In this document: piece after piece, positions 1 through 5,661 of the stretch
How the letters are laid out: each line of letters opens with the position of its first letter
Numbering within the stretch: position 1 is the stretch's first letter
Source: Clostridia bacterium
GTDB taxonomy: Bacteria; Bacillota; Clostridia; CAKSNL01; HGM11501
Length of the DNA: 6,194 bases
Reading direction: 5' to 3'
Assembly: GCA_017390225.1 (NCBI GenBank)
Contig: JAFPCL010000098.1
Coordinates: forward strand, 1-6,194
Notes under the pieces: generated by a model
Told to the model about the DNA's origin: nothing
Databases searched by the model: none
Seen by the model: only the letters and a program-made list of their open reading frames with translations
Position numbers and translations under genes: made by a program

Positions 1-478
1 AAAGAAGCTGTTTTAAATCGCCGAAATCATAGCGGCCGTAAGATTCGCGGAACAGGGTGTCGCCGGAGAACAGAATTTTGTCTGCTTCGCTGTATAGACA
101 AATCGAGCCGAAGGAGTGCCCCGGGGTGTGCATGATACGAAAGCCCATGAATTCATCGCCATCATGAAGCCTTTGGTCTGCCGGCGTTGCGGTGAATCGA
201 TAGCCACCTAAAGCGGCAGACAGGTTTTGCACCGTGTCTGTCAGCATATGGGCATCCTTTTCGTGAATATAGATTGGCACTTTTTTAACAGCAAGCACGG
301 CATCCACGCCGCCAATATGATCAAAGTGCCCGTGGGTCAGCACAATGGCTTTTAAATCCGCGGGAATGTGGGGAACAACCTCCATGCCGCCGGGATCAAT
401 CATGAAACTGCCGTCATCGGTGGATACAATATAGCAATTGGCACCATAGATGCCGCTTTGCACACATTTAAAATGCAT
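1..478 (-). CDS. MBL-fold metallohydrolase (glyoxalase II-like), 3' end cut off by window edge
   Basis: This is a metallo-beta-lactamase-fold hydrolase of the small glyoxalase II-like group, probably cytoplasmic and metal-dependent, with an unknown substrate (thioesters such as S-lactoylglutathione are the usual guess). The first 159 residues are visible. They contain the metal-binding THGHFDH motif (about residues 48-54), the HTPGH motif with the next metal-binding histidine (117-121), and SGDTLF with the bridging aspartate D140, followed by a GRYDFGD stretch where relatives usually have GRTD. The start is the ATG at 476-478, which overlaps the last codons of rel by 11 bp and has a GGAGGG ribosome binding site 8 nt upstream. 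The family is about 200-215 residues long, so roughly a quarter is missing on the left. It is the third gene of the recJ-rel operon, where MBL hydrolases of this kind are often found in Bacillota. The fold is near certain and the substrate is open. Confidence 0.93.
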   Translation of the reverse strand, partial: MHFKCVQSGIYGANCYIVSTDDGSFMIDPGGMEVVPHIPADLKAIVLTHGHFDHIGGVDAVLAVKKVPIYIHEKDAHMLTDTVQNLSAALGGYRFTATPADQRLHDGDEFMGFRIMHTPGHSFGSICLYSEADKILFSGDTLFRESYGRYDFGDLKQLL

Positions 479-2690
479 CTTTCCAGCCCTCCGTTCCTTG
501 CTTTTTTTCATTGGTACGGCGCACATCAAATACGCCTTGAATCTGATGGAATGCACGGCCCAGTCGATCTGCCGCCGAGCGGTCTTTCACGGCGACTGTC
601 AGCTCGATGATGCCCATGCCGTTTTTGAGGGTGCGGGCATTGAGCGATGTGATGGACAAGCTTTGCGCCGTGATGGCGGCAGAGATATCCGCCAAGATGC
701 CGGCACGGTTGCTGACTTCTAAAATGAAGCCGCAGGGGTAGGTGACTTGCGTACTTTCTGCCCAAGTACAGCCGATGAGGCGTTTTTTGTTCTCTTCCGT
801 GAGATTGGAAGGATCGACGTTGACGCAGTCGGCACGGTGGACAGTGACGCCGTGGCCTTTGGTGATAAAGCCCACAATGGCATCACCGGGCACAGGGTTA
901 CAGCAATGGGCAAGCTTTAAAAGACAACCGCTTTCGCCCTCGACAATGACGCCCTCTTTCGTGGGCTTTAAAGGGGCACTGTCACGACCGGCGGCAAGCT
1001 TTTCTTGCAGGGCTTTTTCTTCCCTTTGGCGCAAAAGCTCACGGTTACAATCGGCAAGGCGGAGCACCACACGGTTAGCACTGATGCCGCCGCACCCCAT
1101 GCCGACATATAAATCATCTTCGGAATAGAAGTTGTATCTTCTGAAAACGATTTCCAGATATTTGGGAATCCAAAGGTCTTCTTTTTTATAGCCGTGGCGC
1201 AAAAGCTCTTTTTCCAAAAGCTCTTTGCCGAGGGCAAGGTATTCATCGCGGCGTTCTTTTTTGAACCACTGCTTGATTTTGTTGCGTGCCTGGCTGGTTT
1301 TGCAGATTTTCAGCCAGTCGGCACCGGGGGAATGGAAGGCGGCGCCGGTGATGATTTCCACAATGTCGCCGTTTTCCAGCACGTGATCCAAATTCACGAT
1401 TTTGCCGTTGACTTTTGCGCCCGTCATGCGATAGCCGACCTGGGTGTGCACCATGAAGGCAAAGTCGATGGGGGTGGAGCCGATCGGCAGATTGAACACG
1501 TCGCCCTTGGGGGAGAAAACAAATACTTCGTCGGTAAACAGGTCGATTTTAAACAGGCGGAAGAAGTCTTCGGAATTATTGACATCTTTTTGCATATCCA
1601 CCAAGTCGTGCACCCACTGGTATTTCTCGCGGTCGGCATTGGTGCCGCCTTCTTTATACTGCCAATGGGCGGCAATGCCGCGTTCGGCAATCTCGTGCAT
1701 TTCCCAGGTGCGGATCTGAATTTCAAAGGGCTGACCGCCGGGACCGATAACCGAGGTGTGCAAGGACTGGTATTTGTTGGGCTTGGGCATGGCGACGTAG
1801 TCTTTGAAGCGACCGGGAATGGGCTTATACAGATCATGGACGATGCCCAGCACCATATAACATTCTTCCACCGTGTTCACAATGACACGCACGGCAAACA
1901 AATCATAGATTTCATCCAGGGACTTGTTTTGGGTGAACATCTTACGGTAGATGCTGTAGAAATGCTTGGCTCTGCCGTAGACCGTGGGGGATAAATCCGA
2001 CTCATGGAGCTTGGTTTCAATGCGCTCAATCAAGGCTTTGATGAAGGCGTCCCGCTCTTCTTTTTTACGTTTTACGCCCTGGACAATATCGTAATAGGCA
2101 ATGGGGTCTAAATAGCGCAGGGACAAATCCTCCAGCTCCCATTTGATCCGCTGCAGACCAAGACGATTTGCCAGAGGTGCATAGACCTCGATGGTCTCTT
2201 TGGCGATTTCCAGCTGACGTTCTTCGCGCTTGAATTTTAATGTCCGCATATTGTGCAGGCGGTCGGCAAGCTTGATAATAATGACACGGATATCCTTTGC
2301 CATGGCAAAGAACATTTTACGGAAGTTGTCAATCTGCTTTTCTTCCGTGCTGGCAAAGTTGATTTTACCGAGCTTGGTCAGCCCGTCCACCAAATCGGCA
2401 ATGCCTTCGCCGAACATGGCAATGATTTCGGCTCTTCCCGTTTCGGTGTCTTCAATGACATCATGCAGTAGCCCCACGCAGATGGATTCCATATCCATTT
2501 GAAGGTCTGCCAAAATATGGGCAACGGCAAGGGGATGGATAATATAGGGCTCGCCGGACTGGCGCACCTGATCTTTGTGTGCCTCTGCCGCAAGCTCGTA
2601 GGCACGGGCAACGGGGGCTAAATCTCCGGTGAGGTAGGCTTTCAGTTTTTCCACGAGTGCGGGATAGGACAGGTCTTCTTTGATTTGCAT
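468..2690 (-). CDS. relA: Bifunctional (p)ppGpp synthetase/hydrolase, long RelA/SpoT homologue (Rel)
   Basis: Makes (p)ppGpp from ATP and GDP/GTP in response to uncharged tRNA on the ribosome and hydrolyses it again, controlling the stringent response. The 740 residues match the usual length of a long RSH protein. The N-terminal HD hydrolase domain is intact: H52, H76-D77, E80-D81 and D143-R144. The synthetase domain is also intact: R240 in YGRAKHFYSIYRK, D263 in EIYDLFAVRV, and Y307 and E323 in NKYQSLHT...FEIQIRT. The synthetase carries RFKD at 294-297; this RxKD form is typical of bifunctional enzymes, while monofunctional RelA has ExDD. A TGS domain follows (about 384-448), then a helical linker, the conserved-cysteine/zinc-finger region with CCNPVPGD at 596-603, and a C-terminal ACT domain (about 655-730). 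The ATG at 2688-2690 is 6 bp after the recJ stop; an AAAGG 12 nt upstream lies within recJ codons, so translational coupling is likely. Nothing suggests loss of either activity. Confidence 0.98.
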   Translation of the reverse strand: MQIKEDLSYPALVEKLKAYLTGDLAPVARAYELAAEAHKDQVRQSGEPYIIHPLAVAHILADLQMDMESICVGLLHDVIEDTETGRAEIIAMFGEGIADLVDGLTKLGKINFASTEEKQIDNFRKMFFAMAKDIRVIIIKLADRLHNMRTLKFKREERQLEIAKETIEVYAPLANRLGLQRIKWELEDLSLRYLDPIAYYDIVQGVKRKKEERDAFIKALIERIETKLHESDLSPTVYGRAKHFYSIYRKMFTQNKSLDEIYDLFAVRVIVNTVEECYMVLGIVHDLYKPIPGRFKDYVAMPKPNKYQSLHTSVIGPGGQPFEIQIRTWEMHEIAERGIAAHWQYKEGGTNADREKYQWVHDLVDMQKDVNNSEDFFRLFKIDLFTDEVFVFSPKGDVFNLPIGSTPIDFAFMVHTQVGYRMTGAKVNGKIVNLDHVLENGDIVEIITGAAFHSPGADWLKICKTSQARNKIKQWFKKERRDEYLALGKELLEKELLRHGYKKEDLWIPKYLEIVFRRYNFYSEDDLYVGMGCGGISANRVVLRLADCNRELLRQREEKALQEKLAAGRDSAPLKPTKEGVIVEGESGCLLKLAHCCNPVPGDAIVGFITKGHGVTVHRADCVNVDPSNLTEENKKRLIGCTWAESTQVTYPCGFILEVSNRAGILADISAAITAQSLSITSLNARTLKNGMGIIELTVAVKDRSAADRLGRAFHQIQGVFDVRRTNEKKQGTEGWKDAF
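487..492 (-). promoter_or_regulatory. Ribosome binding site of the MBL hydrolase gene, inside rel
   Basis: On the minus strand this reads GGAGGG, 8 nt before the ATG at 478-476. It lies inside the last codons of rel (encoding the Glu-Gly after KKQGT). It supports the overlapping start and suggests that the hydrolase is translated by its own initiation and not only by coupling to rel termination. Confidence 0.75.
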
Positions 2691-2696
2691 GAAAAA

Positions 2697-4763
2697 TCAT
2701 CGCCTTTCTGCCCACAGGGCATTTCGAGATTCGTTTAAATAGTGATCCGCATATTTGACAAGCTTCAAAAATGACGGAGATTCTTCTAAAATCAGCTTTT
2801 TGTCGGAGGGAATGGGGGACAGCTCCGTTTGTCCGCTTTTGATGATGGTCTGCACCAAAGACAGCTCACAAAGCACGGCAACAACGCCGGTGGTGAGTGC
2901 TTCGGAGAAGGAAATATCGGGGGTGGAGATGGCTTGCGCCAAATCGGCGAAGCTACCGCAGAAGGGGTGGGGGAGCTTCATTAAATAACTGTAGCAGATG
3001 CCGACACGCTTGCGAAAAGCGGCACGTATTTCGGGATCGAGTGCAGGCAATGCTTCTTTGCCGGAAGAAGGCTTGACATCTACCAGCTTGAGCTGAGGCG
3101 TGGTCTTGCCACGGAAGCAGTTGATATCGGGACGAGCGGCAACGCGCACGGGTGTGCCGGCGGACAAGCCGTGACACAGATTCCCCAAGGAAAAGCCGAT
3201 GCAGTCCAAAACCATGCCGTCTGCTTCTATATTCATTTTCAGGTGCTTGCCTTCTTTGAGGGTGTATGCATTTTTTACCGTGGTGTCGGAGAAAATAAAC
3301 ATCGGCGGCGGATTTTCCGCACCGAAGGGTGCCAGACGGTTCAGCTCTGCAATGGCATCGACGGTCAGCTCCGCTAAAGATGCAGTGCCGTCGGCGCAGA
3401 GAGTGACAGGGGGGATGCCGCTTGGGTAGTGCGCTTTGGCAAAGGCGTTGATCCGATCGCGGAATTCCGACACACGGTCGGCGGCGATGGTGAGCCCTAC
3501 GGCTTGGGAATGGCCGCCGGCATGCATAAGCATATCGGAGCAAGCGGTGAGCGCTTCGTATAAATCAAACCCATCCACACTTCTGCCACTGCCGGTGGAA
3601 ACACCGTCTTCGGAAGAAAGCACAATCACGGGCTTTTGGTATGTATCCACCAGTCGGGCGGCGGCAATGCCGACAACGCCGCAGTGCCAGCCTTCATGTG
3701 CAACCACCAGAATCATATCGGCATCGTTCATGCGGCTTGCTTCCACCAAAGAAAGAGCTTCTTGAGAAACCTCGGCTTCAATGGCACGTCGACGGGCGTT
3801 CAGCGCAACAAGATGTTCTGCGGCTTGCTCTGCCTCCGCAGGCGTTTTTGCCATGAAGAGCGAGAAGGCGGCATCAGCGGAGGCAATCCGTCCGGCGGCA
3901 TTGATCATGGGGGACACATAATAGGCAATGTCCGTGGAGGACAAAGAGGGAAAGTCCGTGAAGCCGGCGGCCGTCAGAAGGGCGGCGACGGCTACAGAGG
4001 GCGTATGCTGCATTTTACGGATGGCACGGCGCACAATGGCGCGGTTTTCATCCATCAGGGGCATAAGGTCGGCAATGGTTGCGATGGCAACCTGCTCGCC
4101 GTATTGCTCGAAAAGCACTTCCGGCGTGTCGTCGGACAGGGCGCAGACGAGCTTGAAGGCAACACCGGCACCGCAAAGCTCCCCGAAGGGATAGCTGTCG
4201 CCGGGACGTTGGGCACGGATGACGGCAAGGGCTTCGGGCATATCGCCCGTGAAATTATGGTGGTCGGTGACAATGACGTCCATGCCGAGCTCTTTGGCAA
4301 AAAGAACCTCCGAGAGGGCGGCAATGCCCGTGTCTACGGTGATAATCAGCGTGGTGCCGCGTTCGGCAATCAAAGACAGAGCACTCTCGTTCATGCCGTA
4401 CCCCTCTGTCAGACGAGAGGGAATATAGTAATCCGCGACAGCTCCCACCGACTGCAGATAGGAAAGCAGAAGCGAAGTGGCGCAAACGCCATCGGCATCG
4501 TAGTCGCCATAGACGGTGATGTGCTCTTTTTTATGGATGGCGGCTTTGATGCGCCGCACGGCGATATCCATGTCCTTAAAAAGAAAGGGATCATAAAAGG
4601 GTGCGGCCTGCTCCTGCAGGAAAGCGGCGGCATTTTCAGGGTCGGAAAACCCGCGGGAAACCAGTGTGCGTGCCAGGAGCGGCTTTATTTTCAGTTGTTG
4701 TATCAATTGTGCCTCCGCATCGGGATTGCGGGGCGGAGATGTCCAGTTTTTTTGCAATGTCAT
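2697..4763 (-). CDS. recJ: Single-stranded-DNA-specific exonuclease RecJ
   Basis: A 5'-to-3' single-strand DNA exonuclease acting in recombinational repair, base excision and mismatch repair in the cytoplasm. All DHH-family motifs are visible: VYGDYDADG (about 84-92), ITVDTGI (141-147), VTDHH (165-169), CGAGVAFKL (197-205), SPMINAAGR (284-292), and the DHHA1 part with WHCGVVGIAAARL (359-371), GSGRS (391-395) and GGHSQAVG (416-423; relatives usually have AAG at the end). LAPFGAENPPPMF (477-489) leads into the OB-fold region ending at QLKLVDVKP. The 688 residues exceed the E. coli enzyme (577) because of a C-terminal extension (about 570-688), as in Bacillus-type RecJ. The stretch after VTDHH reads AVIRAQRPGD where many relatives have an INP motif. 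The start is taken as the ATG at 4761-4763, but its AAGG is only 1 nt away; a TTG two codons later (4755-4757) sits 7 nt from the same GAAGG and may be the true start. First gene of the operon. Confidence 0.97.
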   Translation of the reverse strand: MTLQKNWTSPPRNPDAEAQLIQQLKIKPLLARTLVSRGFSDPENAAAFLQEQAAPFYDPFLFKDMDIAVRRIKAAIHKKEHITVYGDYDADGVCATSLLLSYLQSVGAVADYYIPSRLTEGYGMNESALSLIAERGTTLIITVDTGIAALSEVLFAKELGMDVIVTDHHNFTGDMPEALAVIRAQRPGDSYPFGELCGAGVAFKLVCALSDDTPEVLFEQYGEQVAIATIADLMPLMDENRAIVRRAIRKMQHTPSVAVAALLTAAGFTDFPSLSSTDIAYYVSPMINAAGRIASADAAFSLFMAKTPAEAEQAAEHLVALNARRRAIEAEVSQEALSLVEASRMNDADMILVVAHEGWHCGVVGIAAARLVDTYQKPVIVLSSEDGVSTGSGRSVDGFDLYEALTACSDMLMHAGGHSQAVGLTIAADRVSEFRDRINAFAKAHYPSGIPPVTLCADGTASLAELTVDAIAELNRLAPFGAENPPPMFIFSDTTVKNAYTLKEGKHLKMNIEADGMVLDCIGFSLGNLCHGLSAGTPVRVAARPDINCFRGKTTPQLKLVDVKPSSGKEALPALDPEIRAAFRKRVGICYSYLMKLPHPFCGSFADLAQAISTPDISFSEALTTGVVAVLCELSLVQTIIKSGQTELSPIPSDKKLILEESPSFLKLVKYADHYLNESRNALWAERR

Positions 4764-4792
4764 ACCTTCGTTTCAATTTAAGTTTATATTAT

Positions 4793-4821
4793 ATTATAAC
4801 ATTTTATAAAATACGTGTCAA
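4793..4821 (-). promoter_or_regulatory. Sigma-A promoter for the recJ-rel-MBL operon
   Basis: On the minus strand TTGACA (4821-4816) and TATAAT (4798-4793) are separated by exactly 17 bp, a perfect match to the housekeeping promoter consensus. Transcription should begin near 4786, giving a leader of about 22 nt before the recJ start. No other good promoter was noticed inside the tightly packed operon, so all three genes are probably driven from here. This is prediction from sequence only. Confidence 0.85.
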
Positions 4822-4856
4822 GAAATACAGTGAAAAATATACAATAATTGCGGAAG

Positions 4857-4871
4857 TAGAAAAAATTTCTA
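4857..4871. promoter_or_regulatory. Short inverted repeat upstream of the right-facing promoter (possible operator)
   Basis: TAGAAA-AAA-TTTCTA is a perfect inverted repeat with 6-bp arms and a 3-nt centre, ending 9 bp before the -35 element of the right-facing promoter. The position would suit an activator or repressor dimer, but in such AT-rich DNA a repeat of this size could arise by chance. I do not recognise it as the site of any named regulator. Confidence 0.2.
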
Positions 4872-4880
4872 AAATAAGGC

Positions 4881-4909
4881 TTGCAAAACAATGAGAAAAG
4901 TGATATGAT
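4881..4909 (+). promoter_or_regulatory. Extended -10 sigma-A promoter for the Fe-S scaffold / GGGtGRT operon
   Basis: TTGCAA (4881-4886) and TATGAT (4904-4909) are spaced by 17 bp, and a TGA directly precedes the -10 hexamer (extended -10 TGn). The predicted start of transcription is near 4916, giving a leader of about 25 nt. The reading frame of the downstream gene stays open back through this element, so any start upstream of about 4916 would lie in untranscribed DNA. This supports placing the gene start at 4941. Confidence 0.8.
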
Positions 4910-4921
4910 ATTATCGATAAT
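4910..4921. promoter_or_regulatory. 12-bp perfect palindrome at the predicted transcription start (possible repressor operator)
   Basis: ATTATCGATAAT is a perfect palindrome abutting the -10 hexamer and covering the predicted start site, a classic place for a repressor. The two halves are GATAAT-type hexamers in opposed orientation, loosely recalling the building blocks of Fur-family boxes, but the arrangement does not match the standard Fur or PerR box. Because the downstream gene looks like an iron-sulfur scaffold, iron or redox control is plausible but unproven. Confidence 0.3.
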
Positions 4922-4925
4922 CTTG

Positions 4926-4932
4926 AAAGGAG
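4926..4932 (+). promoter_or_regulatory. Ribosome binding site of the Fe-S scaffold-like gene
   Basis: AAAGGAG, 8 nt before the ATG at 4941. This near-ideal site decides the start: the longer frame that opens at the TTG at 4881 would place 20 extra residues over the promoter and over this site. Confidence 0.85.
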
Positions 4933-4940
4933 AATTTACT

Positions 4941-5642
4941 ATGGCAAATTTGAAATACGCACACGAAGTTGAAGAAATGTGCGTGCTTAAAAAAGGTGCA
5001 AATCACGGTCCTGCGCCCATTCCCCAGGAAGGCAGATGGACTCAGGCAAAGGAAGTCAAGGATATTTCCGGCTTGACCCACGGTATCGGCTGGTGCGCTC
5101 CTCAGCAGGGCACTTGCAAGCTGACCTTAAACGTTAAAGATGGTGTTATTCACGAAGCACTGGTGGAAACCGTCGGCTGCTCCGGTATGACCCACTCTGC
5201 CGCTATGGCATCCGAAATCCTGGTTGGCAAGACCATCCTGGAAGCTCTCAACACCGACCTTGTCTGCGATGCGATCAACACCGCTATGCGCGAGCTGTTC
5301 CTGCAGATCGTTTACGGTCGTACCCAGACCGCTTTCTCCGAAGACGGTCTTCCCATCGGTGCAGGCCTTGAAGACCTCGGTAAAGGTCTTCGCTCTCAGG
5401 TTGGTACCACCTATGCAACCCTTGAAAAAGGCCCTCGCTATCTGGAATTGGCAGAAGGCTACATCACCAAGCTGGCAGTCGATGAAAACGGCGAAACCAT
5501 CGGTTACAAGTTCGTTCATCTCGGCAAGATGATGGAAATGATTGCCAAAGGCATGGATGCCAACGAAGCAATGGCAAAGGCAAGCGGTCAGTACGGCAGA
5601 GTCGATGATGCTGCAAAGCTTATCGATCCCCGTCATGAATAA
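4941..5642 (+). CDS. NifU/IscU-like iron-sulfur cluster assembly scaffold family protein
   Basis: Encodes 233 residues. The first part resembles the NifU N-terminal (IscU) fold: beta-strand-rich LTLNVKDGVIHEALVETVGC followed by SGMTHSAAMASEIL, matching the IscU pattern of a strand ending in Gly-Cys before a Ser/Ala-rich helix. Cysteines are at 14, 52, 59, 80 and 109; C80 would correspond to the central IscU ligand cysteine, and C52 or C59 to the first one. True IscU/SufU proteins are about 125-150 residues, so the segment from about 150 to 233 is extra and I do not recognise a domain in it. I recall relatives annotated as iron-sulfur cluster assembly scaffold proteins next to GGGtGRT genes; cluster assembly is therefore family inference and not shown here. 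No cysteine desulfurase is in view. The start at 4941 rests on a strong ribosome binding site and the promoter position. Codon choice (GGT, AAC, ATC, TTC, CTG) suggests strong expression. Stop TAA at 5640-5642; the next gene begins 19 bp later. Confidence 0.85.
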   Translation: MANLKYAHEVEEMCVLKKGANHGPAPIPQEGRWTQAKEVKDISGLTHGIGWCAPQQGTCKLTLNVKDGVIHEALVETVGCSGMTHSAAMASEILVGKTILEALNTDLVCDAINTAMRELFLQIVYGRTQTAFSEDGLPIGAGLEDLGKGLRSQVGTTYATLEKGPRYLELAEGYITKLAVDENGETIGYKFVHLGKMMEMIAKGMDANEAMAKASGQYGRVDDAAKLIDPRHE

Positions 5643-5644
5643 TT

Positions 5645-5652
5645 AAGGGAGG
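5645..5652 (+). promoter_or_regulatory. Ribosome binding site of the GGGtGRT gene
   Basis: AAGGGAGG, 9 nt before the ATG at 5662 and 2 nt after the stop codon of the scaffold gene. It fits independent, strong initiation within a shared transcript; no terminator-like hairpin is seen in the 19-bp gap. Confidence 0.8.
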
Positions 5653-5661
5653 TACGTCACA

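Noticed and set aside
1194..1994. Open frame of 266 codons on the plus strand opposite rel
   Set aside because: It is antisense to the conserved catalytic and TGS regions of rel, with no domain of its own. The length follows from the codon bias of rel.
2697..2699. TGA at the end of recJ read as a sense codon (recoded genetic code or selenocysteine)
   Set aside because: TGG is used normally for tryptophan in these genes, both flanking products are full length with standard ends, and no hairpin suited to recoding was noticed after the TGA.
2461..2715. Small minus-strand frame with an ATG overlapping the recJ stop (ATGA at 2700-2697)
   Set aside because: The ATGA overlap looks like a coupled start, but the only AAAGG is 2 nt away and the product is an out-of-frame, Arg/Pro-rich reading of rel.
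3636..4781. Open frame of 381 codons on the plus strand opposite recJ
   Set aside because: It lies entirely antisense to a clear recJ gene and runs on past its start; its product is low-complexity Gly/His-rich sequence with no recognisable domain, and no ribosome binding site was noticed. It is a shadow of recJ codon use.
4881..4940. N-terminal extension of the scaffold-like gene from a TTG at 4881
   Set aside because: The TTG is part of the -35 element, the extension covers the promoter and the ribosome binding site, and the start at 4941 has an ideal AAAGGAG.
5127..5636. Antisense open frame of 169 codons opposite the scaffold-like gene
   Set aside because: It has no recognisable domain, lies wholly within a clear gene on the other strand, and is explained by that gene's codon bias.
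5643..5661. Terminator between the scaffold-like and GGGtGRT genes
   Set aside because: The 19-bp gap is filled by a ribosome binding site and shows no stem-loop with a T-run.
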